This document shows positions 56,043 to 64,000 of a DNA stretch of 64,000 bases, piece by piece; positions within the stretch are counted from its first letter, which is position 1; every line of letters starts with the position of its first letter. The notes below the pieces were generated by a model, which saw only the letters and a list, made by a program, of their open reading frames with translations, searched no databases and was not told the DNA's origin. This DNA is from Enemella evansiae. Its GTDB lineage: Bacteria; Pseudomonadota; Alphaproteobacteria; Rhodobacterales; Rhodobacteraceae. The DNA lies in NCBI GenBank assembly GCA_017255395.1, contig JAFKDC010000007.1, forward strand, positions 1 to 64,000. The letters run 5' to 3'. The translations under genes and the position numbers were made by a program.

Positions 56043-56079
56043 GATGCCTCCGGCGGGGATATTTGGGGACAGAAGAAGA
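56043..56079 (+). repeat. 3'-end element, copy 5
   Basis: GATGCCTCCGGCGGGGATAT is followed by TTGGGGACAGAAGAAG. It lies about 130 bp after the glycosyltransferase stop in the same sense. This is the classic form common in Roseobacter genomes. The rest of 55916-56166 shows no gene. Confidence 0.7.
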
Positions 56080-56166
56080 GCGGGGTGGCCAGAAGACCGG
56101 AGCCACGGCTTTGGGCTCCCCGGGGGTTGCGCGCGACCGGAGCGGGACCGGACGCGCGCGCAGGGG

Positions 56167-56789
<623 letters not shown>

Positions 56790-56790
<1 letters not shown>

Positions 56791-57494
56791 TACGCTTCCT
56801 CCCGCTTGCGCGTCGTACGCTGTTCGATCCGCTTCTCGTGCTGACCCTGGATGATCCGGTGCACGTAGATGCCCGGCAGGTGGATGTGGTCGGGGTCCAG
56901 CGCGCCGCGTTCGACGATTTCCTCGACCTCGACCACGCAGATCTTGCCGCACATGGCGGCGGGCGGGTTGAAGTTGCGGGCGGTCTTGCGGAACACCAGG
57001 TTGCCGGTGTCATCGGCCTTCCAGGCCTTGACGATGGAGAGGTCGGCAAAGATCCCCTCTTCGAGGATGTAGTGTTCCCCGTTGAAGACCTTGACCTCTT
57101 TGCCCTCGCCGATCTGGGTGCCGTAGCCGGTCTTGGTGTAGAAGCCCGGGATGCCCGCGCCACCGGCGCGCATGCGTTCTGCCAGCGTGCCCTGCGGGTT
57201 GAACTCCAGCTCGAGCTCGCCGCCGAGGTACTGGCGCATGAACTCTTTGTTCTCGCCCACGTAGGACGACATCATCTTCTTGATCTGGCGCGTATCCAGG
57301 AGCTTGCCGAGGCCGAAGCCGTCGACGCCCGCATTGTTGGACGCGACCGTCAGATCCTTGACGCCGCTCTCAACGATGGCGTCGATCAGCAGTTCCGGGA
57401 TGCCGCAGAGGCCGAAGCCCCCCGCGGCGATCAGCATGCCGTCGTGCAGAAGTCCGTCCAGCGCCTCTGACGCCGAACCGTAGACCTTTTTCAT
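56790..57494 (-). CDS. scoA: 3-oxoacid CoA-transferase subunit A
   Basis: This 234-residue subunit has the CoA-transferase A signature [15 protein letters not shown] near residue 21 and [12 protein letters not shown] near residue 52; [22 protein letters not shown] near residue 104 is also typical. It is first in a two-gene operon with subunit B. Its position beside the PHB genes supports a role in ketone-body use. Confidence 0.94.
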
Positions 57495-57589
57495 GGGAGT
57501 TCCCCCTCTTTCGTGACTGCCGGATTTGTCGCCGCTCTGCAGCGAAGAGTCAACGCGGGCGGCGGGGGGAACACCGCCCGCGTCGCGGG

Positions 57590-58108
57590 TCAGGCCGCGC
57601 CTTCGATCACGCCGCAGGCGACGCGGCCCCCGGCCCCGCCGATGGGCTGGCTGAGGTGGTCGTCGGCGCTTTCGTGGATGATGAAACTGCTGCCGTCGGC
57701 GTCGAGCAGCCCTTCGACGGTAACCATGGTGGTATAGGCCTCCATCTCGCCGATGCCGTCTTCGGCCACGAAGAGGTTGGGCAGATCGCCCGGTTCCGGC
57801 CCGTCCATGTTCAGCAGACCGTGGCCGCCCTCTGTCTTGCCGACGTGGCCGGTGGCCGAGTCGAAGCCGCCCTCGTGGTTACACGCACCGACCGCGTGCA
57901 GGTGCAACCCGTGTGCGCCGGGGGTCAGCCCCTCGACCCGCAGGTGGATCAGGACGCCAGCCGGACCCTGGGTCAGCGTGGCCTCGCCAAGCGCTTCGCC
58001 CCCGGCGCCGACCAGCGCGGCCCGTGCGGTGGGCGCGGCCTTTTCCTGTGCAAGGGCGCCGGTGGCCAGCAGGGCAGCGGCGGCGGTGGTCAGGATGATA
58101 CGATTCAT
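57590..58108 (-). CDS. sodC: Cu/Zn superoxide dismutase, periplasmic
   Basis: This 172-residue enzyme removes superoxide in the periplasm. A signal peptide ends at ALAQ near residue 21. Metal ligands are visible in [43 protein letters not shown]-type histidine stretch and [12 protein letters not shown]; the disulfide Cys pair is in ACNHEG and VACGVI. It is monocistronic. Confidence 0.95.
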   Translation of the reverse strand: MNRIILTTAAAALLATGALAQEKAAPTARAALVGAGGEALGEATLTQGPAGVLIHLRVEGLTPGAHGLHLHAVGACNHEGGFDSATGHVGKTEGGHGLLNMDGPEPGDLPNLFVAEDGIGEMEAYTTMVTVEGLLDADGSSFIIHESADDHLSQPIGGAGGRVACGVIEGAA

Positions 58109-58195
58109 GGGATCTCCTCTCTGGCCCGGGGTGCCCGGGCGCGCTGAGGGATCAACGCGCCCGGGCGGCTTCCGTTGCAGAGGGCTCCCGCAAGG

Positions 58196-58753
58196 TCAGA
58201 TCAGGCGGACCTGCGTGCCGATCGGGGTGATCTCGTAAAGCTCGGCGACCTTCTCGTTGTAGAGGCCGATGCAGCCATCCGACGAGGGACGCCCGATCTT
58301 GCGGGTGTCGTGGGTGCCGTGGATCAGGTAGGCGGGCCAGTCGAAATACAGGGCATGGGTGCCCAGCGGGTTGTCGGGGGCGCCGCCCGCCACCGGACGC
58401 CAGTCGGGGAAGCGCTCCATCTGGCTGGCGGTGGGGGTCCAGGAGGGGCCGACCTTCTTGCGCACGATCTTGGTGTAGCCGCGCTTGGTCAGTTCCTCGG
58501 ACTTCGGCACCGAGGTCGGGTAGATGCGGTAATCCTCGCCATCCGCGGCCCAGTAATGCAGCGCGCGGCTGGCGGTGTCGCAAACGATCGCACCCTTGCC
58601 CAGCGTCTCGAAATGATCGCGCCAGTCCTGCGCCAGGAAGGACGAGGTATTGCGGCGTACGGGCGCGTCCTGCGCGCGGGCAGCGGCAGGGACGATCAGC
58701 GCGGCAGAGCCTGCGGCCAGCAGGCCGCGGCGGGTAAGCCCTTTGTAGGACAT
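58196..58753 (-). CDS. L,D-transpeptidase (YkuD family), Tat-exported
   Basis: This 185-residue protein cross-links or anchors peptidoglycan in the periplasm. It begins with a Tat signal (LTRRGLLAAGSAALIV) and has a YkuD domain with the catalytic His and Cys in LIHGTHDTRKIG and SSDGCIGLYN. The common signature is SHGCIR(M/L); here Asp replaces the first His and Gly the Arg, as in a subgroup of Rhodobacterales enzymes. The catalytic Cys is retained, so activity is likely. Confidence 0.88.
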   Translation of the reverse strand: MSYKGLTRRGLLAAGSAALIVPAAARAQDAPVRRNTSSFLAQDWRDHFETLGKGAIVCDTASRALHYWAADGEDYRIYPTSVPKSEELTKRGYTKIVRKKVGPSWTPTASQMERFPDWRPVAGGAPDNPLGTHALYFDWPAYLIHGTHDTRKIGRPSSDGCIGLYNEKVAELYEITPIGTQVRLI

Positions 58754-58890
58754 TGGATTTCCTTTCCAGTCAACGTGTTTGAGCGGAAGATGGATGCGGT
58801 CTGCATCAATTGGAAATCACACATCCTTGATCGTGAATATCAGTGCTGGAAAGCCACAGGCGGGGTGGCAGGACCCCGCCTGTCGGCTGA

Positions 58891-61611
58891 TCACTCGGCC
58901 TTTTTCGCGGCCGGTTTCTTGGCGGTCGTCTTCTTCGCCGCCGGTTTCTTGGCGGCGGGCTTCTTGGCGGCCGCCTTCTTCGGCGCTGCCTTCTTCTTGC
59001 CGCCCTTCGAGGCCTTGGCCGCGATCAGCTCCAGCGCCTGCTCCATGGTCAGGTCGGCGGGCTCCACGTCCTTGGGCAGGGTGGCGTTGACCTTCTCCCA
59101 CTTCACATAGGGGCCGTACTTGCCTTCCATGATCGCGATCTTGCCGCCATCGGGATGGTCGCCCACCTCACGCAGGGCCTTGGCCGCCGTCCGTCCGCGC
59201 CCGGGGTTCGCGCGCTTCTCGGCCAAAAGTTCGACCGCGTGGTTCATGCCGATCTCAAAGACATCCTGAAAGTTCTTCAGGTTGACGTAGACCGGCTTCG
59301 GCTCGTCCGGCATCTGGTGCATGATATACGGCCCGAAGCGCCCGAGGTTCGAGACGATCTCGCCGCCGTCCGGGTGCATCCCGATGGGGCGCGGCAGGGT
59401 CAGCAGCGTCAGCGCCTTCTCCAGCGTCATATCCGCCGGGTCCCAGCCGGGCAGATAGGCGCCGCCCTTCTTGGGCAGCGAGGCGCGCGGCGGTTTCTTG
59501 TTCTCGGGCGTGGGTTCGCCGCGCTGGACATAGGGGCCGAAGCGCCCGGCCTTCAGCCAGATCTCGTCGCCCGCATCCTCGCCCAACAGCTTTTCCTCGC
59601 CGTCCGCGCCCTCACCCGCGATGGGGCGGGTGTAGGTGCATTCGGGATAGTTGCCGCAACCGACGAAACCGCCGGTGCGCGAGGTCTTCAGGTGCAGACG
59701 CCCCTGCCCGCATTTGGGGCAGATGCGCGGGTCCGAGCCGTCGTCGCGCGGCGGGTAAAGCTGCGGCGCAAGCGCGTCGTCCAGCACGTCCAGCACCTCG
59801 GCGATGCGCAGGTCGGAGGTTTCCGCGATGGCGGCAGAGAAATCGCGCCAGAACTTCGCCAGCAGGTCCTTGTAGTCGAAAGCCCCGGCAGAGACCTGAT
59901 CCAACTCGTCCTCCAGCCCGGCGGTGAAATCGTATTCCACGTAGCGCTTGAAGAAGTTGAGGAGGAAGATCGTGACGATGCGGCCCTTGTCCTCGGGGAA
60001 CAGGCGGTTCTGCTCCTTGCGGACGTATTCGCGGTCCTGAATCGTCGTGATCACAGAGGCATAGGTCGAGGGACGCCCGATGCCCAGCTCTTCCATGCGC
60101 TTGACCAGCGTCGCCTCGGTGTAGCGCGGCGGCGGCTGGGTGAAGCTTTGCAGGGCCAGCGTCGCGCCATCGCCCGACAGCACGGCGGCGGGGTGGCGTT
60201 GCATCCCCTGCCCGCTGTCGACCACGTCGTCGGTCTTTTCCGCAGCCTTGTCGAAGTTTTCCTGCAACGCCCCCTTGGCGAAACCGGCGGGTTCGCCCTG
60301 CATGATCTGCGGCAGGCGCTTGTCGTCATCCTCGACCGGCTCGTCGCGGCCTTCCTCGTAGACCCGCAGGAAGCCGTCGAACAGAACGACCTGACCGGTG
60401 GCGCGCAGGCCGACCTGCCTGTCCTCGCTGGCAATCTCGACCGTGGTGCGCTCCAGCCGCGCCGCCTCCATCTGGCAGGCCAGCGTGCGCTTCCAGATCA
60501 GGTCGTACAGCTTGCGCTGGTCGGCGTCCTTCAGCTTCAGCGCCTCGGCGTCCTTGGTCATGTCCGTGGGACGGATGCATTCGTGCGCCTCTTGGGCGTT
60601 CTTGGCCTTGTTCTTGTAGATGCGCGGGCTACCGGGGACGTATTTCTCGCCAAAGCGGTCCTTGATCGCGTCGCGCGCCTGCGCCACGGCCTCGGGCGCC
60701 ATGTCGATGCCGTCGGTCCGCATATAGGTGATGTGCCCGGCCTCATAAAGCCGCTGCGCCGTCGACATGCAGACCTTGGCGCCCATGCCGAACTTGCGGC
60801 TGGCCTCTTGCTGCAGGGTCGAGGTCATGAAGGGGGCCGAGGGGTTGCGAGAGGCAGGCTTGGCCTCGACGCCGGTGACTTTCAGCGCGCGTTTCGCCAC
60901 GGCATCCACCGCCATCTCGGCCTGCGTGGCATCGGCGAGGTCAAAGCGGTCCAGCTTGGACCCCTTGTAGGACACCAGCCGCGCCTCGTAGCTCTGACCG
61001 CGCGGCGTCGTCAGCTGCGCGCGCACCTGCCAGTATTCGCGGGGCTTGAAGGCCTCGATTTCCATCTCGCGCTCGACAATCAGCCGCAGGCAGACCGACT
61101 GCACGCGACCGGCAGAGCGCGCGCCCGGCAGCTTGCGCCACAGGACCGGGGACAGGTTGAAGCCCACCAGGTAGTCCAGCGCGCGCCGCGCCAGATAGGC
61201 CTCGACCAGCGGCGCGTCGATGTCGCGCGGGTTTGCCATGGCCTCGGTCACGGCGGCCTTGGTGATGGCGTTGAAGGTGACACGCTTGACGTCCGTCGTC
61301 TTCTTGATCGACCGGCGCTTTGTCAGCGCCTCCTTCAGGTGCCAAGAGATCGCCTCGCCCTCGCGGTCGGGGTCGGTCGCGAGGATCAGCGCGTCGTCGG
61401 CCTTCAGCGCCTCGGCGATGGCGGCGACGTGCTTGCGGGAGTCGTTGGCGATCTCCCATGTCATCTCGAAATCATGTTCGGTGTCGACCGACCCGTCCTT
61501 GGGCGGCAGATCGCGGACGTGCCCGTAGGACGCGAGAACCGTGTAATCGGAACCGAGATACTTGTTGATGGTCTTGGCCTTGGCCGGAGATTCGACAACG
61601 ACGACGGGCAT
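58891..61611 (-). CDS. topA: DNA topoisomerase I
   Basis: This 906-residue type IA topoisomerase relaxes negative supercoils. The Toprim domain opens with VVVESPAKAKTINKYLG and has DPDREGEAISWHL near residue 80; the catalytic Tyr is in ITYMRTDGIDM near residue 294. A Cys4 zinc ribbon (CPKCGQGRLHLKTSRTGGFVGC) starts near residue 625, followed by degenerate ribbon repeats (GRFGPYV) and a Lys/Ala/Pro-rich tail of about 35 residues with AAKKPAAKK repeats that probably binds DNA. Confidence 0.97.
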   Translation of the reverse strand: MPVVVVESPAKAKTINKYLGSDYTVLASYGHVRDLPPKDGSVDTEHDFEMTWEIANDSRKHVAAIAEALKADDALILATDPDREGEAISWHLKEALTKRRSIKKTTDVKRVTFNAITKAAVTEAMANPRDIDAPLVEAYLARRALDYLVGFNLSPVLWRKLPGARSAGRVQSVCLRLIVEREMEIEAFKPREYWQVRAQLTTPRGQSYEARLVSYKGSKLDRFDLADATQAEMAVDAVAKRALKVTGVEAKPASRNPSAPFMTSTLQQEASRKFGMGAKVCMSTAQRLYEAGHITYMRTDGIDMAPEAVAQARDAIKDRFGEKYVPGSPRIYKNKAKNAQEAHECIRPTDMTKDAEALKLKDADQRKLYDLIWKRTLACQMEAARLERTTVEIASEDRQVGLRATGQVVLFDGFLRVYEEGRDEPVEDDDKRLPQIMQGEPAGFAKGALQENFDKAAEKTDDVVDSGQGMQRHPAAVLSGDGATLALQSFTQPPPRYTEATLVKRMEELGIGRPSTYASVITTIQDREYVRKEQNRLFPEDKGRIVTIFLLNFFKRYVEYDFTAGLEDELDQVSAGAFDYKDLLAKFWRDFSAAIAETSDLRIAEVLDVLDDALAPQLYPPRDDGSDPRICPKCGQGRLHLKTSRTGGFVGCGNYPECTYTRPIAGEGADGEEKLLGEDAGDEIWLKAGRFGPYVQRGEPTPENKKPPRASLPKKGGAYLPGWDPADMTLEKALTLLTLPRPIGMHPDGGEIVSNLGRFGPYIMHQMPDEPKPVYVNLKNFQDVFEIGMNHAVELLAEKRANPGRGRTAAKALREVGDHPDGGKIAIMEGKYGPYVKWEKVNATLPKDVEPADLTMEQALELIAAKASKGGKKKAAPKKAAAKKPAAKKPAAKKTTAKKPAAKKAE

Positions 61612-61768
61612 CGGGTACTGCTCCCTTTATCTCTTGGGTCAAATGCCTTTGACGGGGCGGGATATGGCGGCGCAAGATGCAGGGTGCAAGGGGCAATCGT
61701 CAAGGAGGGCGTCCATGCCGCGCCTTGCAGAGGCCCGGTCCCGGCACCGGAAGCCGAAGGAAAGGACC

Positions 61769-62034
61769 ATGCGCAACGCCCTTCTTTGCATGACTTTTGC
61801 GGCCCTTCCCGCGGCGCTCAGCGCCTGGGAGACACCCGCCCCGGCAGCCCGAAGCGCGCGGCGTTGATGGACACGGTCCCGCCCCACGCCAAGCGAATTC
61901 TGGGCGCGCCGCTGGTCTTCCGCGTCAACCGGTTGCGGGTCGACGGCGCCGCAGCCTATGGCTCACCACACCCCCTGCGCCCCGACGGATCGGCGGTCGG
62001 CCCGAAGACGATCCCGGGCCGCGACCGGGCGTGA
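61769..62034 (+). pseudogene. frameshifted remnant of a small exported protein gene
   Basis: A good ribosome site (GAAGGAAAGGA) precedes ATG 61769, which opens a signal-peptide-like frame (MRNALLCMTFAALPAALSAW) that stops at 61867. In another frame, starting around 61840, PGSPKRAALMDTVPPHAKRI and LGAPLVFRVNRLRVDGAAAY continue to 62034. Together they resemble a common small exported protein of the type GSP(E/K)R.A(I/L)(L/M)D..RP...LG.PV.F.V..LRV.GDWA. A frameshift near 61835 and a degraded end suggest decay, unless there is a sequence error. The remainder of 61612-62349 shows no other gene. Confidence 0.5.
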
Positions 62035-62296
62035 GCCCCCCTCGCATGGGACCGGGTGACAATACAGGTGCTCGACCAGCAATCGGGGAACACCTGGGGC
62101 GCCGTCTCTAAGAAAATGGGCGCAGCGGATGCCTGGTGGTCGCACCCGGACTTCTGCCCACCTCTGGGGAAGCGGCCTGCCAGAGTTCTGCTGAAGCGCA
62201 CAGCGCCGGGGCCTGGACCTCTGGTGACAGACCTGAAAACCCGGCCCATGGCGCCTGCCCGTCAGGCCCGCAACAAGGCCGGCGCGCGCGAGCCTG

Positions 62297-62321
62297 TGCT
62301 TCTTCTTGGTCCAAATACCTT
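62297..62321 (-). repeat. 3'-end element, copy 6
   Basis: On the minus strand this reads AAGGTATTTGGACCAAGAAG and AAGCA, the cleanest copy of the element. It lies 28 bp after the dprA stop codon in the sense of dprA. Confidence 0.7.
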
Positions 62322-62349
62322 CTTCTCTTGGCCACCGGCGCCGCCGGTC

Positions 62350-63519
62350 CTAGCGGGGCACCAGCGCCAGCATCCCGCCCGGCTGGCGCTGCACCCGCCC
62401 CTCCAGTTCCAGGTCGGTCAGCGCCGGGCTGACCGCCTTTGCCGCCGCGCCGAGGTCGCGGATCAGCTGGTCCTCCGAGACCGGCGACGGACCCAGCCGG
62501 TCAAGGATCTGCTGGTGCAGCGCCGCCGCCTGCTGCAGCGTGCGCCGGTCCTTCGGCGGCTCGGGCGGCACCTCGAGCGGCAGCGCCCCCTGCCCCGGCG
62601 GCTCTGACGAGGGCGGCAGCTGCTCGATGATGTCTTCGGCGCTGCGCACCAGCTTCGCGCCGTCGCGGATCAGGATGTTGCAGCCGCCCGCCCTGCCGTC
62701 CAGCGGATGGCCCGGAACCGCCATGACCTCGCGCCCCTGATCCAGCGCGTTGCGGGCGGTGATCAGGCTGCCGGATTTGGCCGCCGCCTCGACCACCACG
62801 ACGCCCGAGGCCATGCCGGAAATGATCCTGTTGCGCACCGGAAAGTGCCGCGCCACAGGCTGTATGCGCATCGGCTGTTCCGACAGGCGCAGCCCGCCCT
62901 TCGCCACGATCTCGTCCGACAGGCGCGCGTTCTCCGAGGGGTAAACCACGTCGACGCCACCGGCCAGCACCGCGACCGTCCCGCCCTCCAGCGCCGCGCC
63001 ATGGGCGGCGGCGTCGATCCCGCGCGCCAGTCCCGAAACAACGACATAGCCCGCCGCGCCCAGGTCCCCGGCCAGGCTGCGCGCCATCCGGAGCCCCAGC
63101 GAAGAGGCATTGCGCGCACCCACCACCGCCACCATCGGTCGCGACAGGACATCCGGGCTGCCGATCGCCCACAGCAGCGGCGGCGCGTCGGGCAGTGCGG
63201 CCAGCGCCGGGGGATAGGCCCCGTCGCCCCGGCAGATCATCCGCGCCCCGGCCATCCGGGCTGCCTTCATCTCTGCCAGCACGACACCCTCGGGGCACAG
63301 GCTATAGCCTTCGACCCCGGCGGCGCGGGCAACCTCGGGCAGCGCCTCCAGCGAGCGCTGCGCCGTGCCGTGATCCGCCATCAGCTTCCAGAAGGTCGTC
63401 GGCCCCACCCGACGAGAGCGCAAGAGACGGAGCCAGGCCACACGATCGTCTTCCGTGGTGGGTGGGAGTGGGGGGTGAGTGGAAGAGTAACGTTCGTCGC
63501 GCATCCCTGTCCCCGTCAA
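62350..63519 (-). CDS. dprA: DNA-processing protein DprA
   Basis: This 389-residue protein loads RecA on incoming single-stranded DNA during natural transformation. The Rossmann core contains VAVVGARNASSLGLRMA near residue 130, VSGLARGIDAAAHGAAL near residue 160 and NRIISGMASGVVVVEAAAKSGSL near residue 230. The C-terminal winged helix (SPVSEDQLIRDLGAAAKAVSPALTDLEL) is present. Start could also be the ATG at 63504. Confidence 0.95.
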   Translation of the reverse strand: MTGTGMRDERYSSTHPPLPPTTEDDRVAWLRLLRSRRVGPTTFWKLMADHGTAQRSLEALPEVARAAGVEGYSLCPEGVVLAEMKAARMAGARMICRGDGAYPPALAALPDAPPLLWAIGSPDVLSRPMVAVVGARNASSLGLRMARSLAGDLGAAGYVVVSGLARGIDAAAHGAALEGGTVAVLAGGVDVVYPSENARLSDEIVAKGGLRLSEQPMRIQPVARHFPVRNRIISGMASGVVVVEAAAKSGSLITARNALDQGREVMAVPGHPLDGRAGGCNILIRDGAKLVRSAEDIIEQLPPSSEPPGQGALPLEVPPEPPKDRRTLQQAAALHQQILDRLGPSPVSEDQLIRDLGAAAKAVSPALTDLELEGRVQRQPGGMLALVPR

Positions 63520-63631
63520 CTTGCAGGCATAGCTCTAGCGCGCATTTGGTTAATCAGTGGTAAACGCCGGCGAGAATGTTCAACATAAACGGACAAGCGC
63601 ATGAGACTGTGAAACATTCAATTGCGCGAGA

Positions 63632-64000
63632 TCAGCCGCGCGGCACAGGCGGCGCGGCCTTGCCCGGTGCTTTCTCCGTGCGCAGCCCGGGCAGGCTCCA
63701 CAAAACGGCCCAGCACACCCAGCACTGTACCGCGATGGCCACCGCGAGGCGCGGCAGCGCAGAGGGTGCCTCTGTGGTCAGGTCGCCGTTCAGGGCCCAA
63801 TGGACCACCGGAAGCCCGATCAGCAGCCCCGCGGCCATGATCGAAAACAGACCCGCCCGGCCCCGCGCCAAAAGCGCAAGCGCCGCAGCCCAGAGAAACG
63901 GCATCAGGAAGAAGCCGACGAGGGGGGCGCCAACAAGCGCGGAAAGCACGAACAGGATCTCGTAGCGCGGGCCCCGGCTGTCCAGCAGCCCGGGCGGTCC
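63632..64000 (-). CDS. membrane protein, N-terminus outside the window
   Basis: The frame is open to the window edge; the visible 122 residues contain at least three membrane segments (EILFVLSALVGAPLVGFFLM, FLWAAALALLARG, IAVQCWVCWAVLWSL). No family can be named. A GTG at 63949 exists but residues upstream (GLLDSRGPRYEILF) look coding, so the true start is further right. Confidence 0.6.
   Translation of the reverse strand, partial: GPPGLLDSRGPRYEILFVLSALVGAPLVGFFLMPFLWAAALALLARGRAGLFSIMAAGLLIGLPVVHWALNGDLTTEAPSALPRLAVAIAVQCWVCWAVLWSLPGLRTEKAPGKAAPPVPRG

Noticed and set aside
59155-62034. 959-codon plus-strand open frame opposite topA
   Set aside because: Antisense to a certain gene; composition is that of codon-bias shadow. 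Only its last part (after about 61840) is used, as evidence for a decayed gene.

Overview
The window is about 67% G+C, densely coded chromosomal DNA. Gene content points to Rhodobacterales, probably a marine Roseobacter-group bacterium: a phaZ/phaC/phaP polyhydroxybutyrate cluster, fused Liv-type permease, form II CoxL-like oxidase, yciB, short histidine cluster, ligase-associated DEXH helicase. This assignment rests on recognised families and genome style; no database search was possible. Bases 3-82 are an 80-base C run that looks like a sequencing or assembly artefact.

Layout. 0.1-8.3 kb (minus): molybdenum hydroxylase (FAD subunit plus a fused 2Fe-2S/Mo subunit), then hyuA, a DUF1801 protein and hyuB. 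8.6-12.5 kb: a small secreted protein, a DEXH helicase and an aldo/keto reductase. 12.8-22.8 kb (plus): a 6-hydroxynicotinate reductase-like Fe-S protein, a UPF0280 protein, two DUF1185 paralogues, a Rieske oxygenase, a complete branched-chain-type ABC importer and a MarR regulator. A nearly identical 16-bp palindromic site lies before each of the two arms, so I read 0.1-8.3 and 12.8-22.8 kb as one split regulon for import and breakdown of an unknown N-heterocycle or cyclic amide. This is the most interesting system here.

23-31 kb: uvrD/pcrA, a stand-alone receiver-like protein, an FMN 2-hydroxy-acid dehydrogenase and pyruvate carboxylase. 31.5-38.6 kb: two identical tRNA-Gly genes and hisB-hisH-hisA-hisF-hisE interrupted by small envelope genes. 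38.8-46.1 kb: DUF2235 hydrolase, CoxL-like oxidase, PLP decarboxylase with a divergent Lrp regulator, YciB, EamA and MgtC proteins. 46.8-50.8 kb: Ca/Na exchanger, methylthioadenosine phosphorylase, DUF2927, LysE, apt. 51.1-57.5 kb: PHB turnover (phaZ, phaC, phaP, scoAB) and a glycosyltransferase. 57.6-64 kb: sodC, L,D-transpeptidase, topA, a decayed gene, dprA and a truncated membrane protein.

Non-coding signals are rich: a 72-bp in-frame minisatellite, a six-copy sequence element always sense-oriented shortly after a stop codon, paired perfect palindromes, a branched structure between marR and uvrD, and two gene 3' ends whose hairpin loops show a UCCUCCC (anti-Shine-Dalgarno) motif, suggesting 3'UTR-derived small RNAs.
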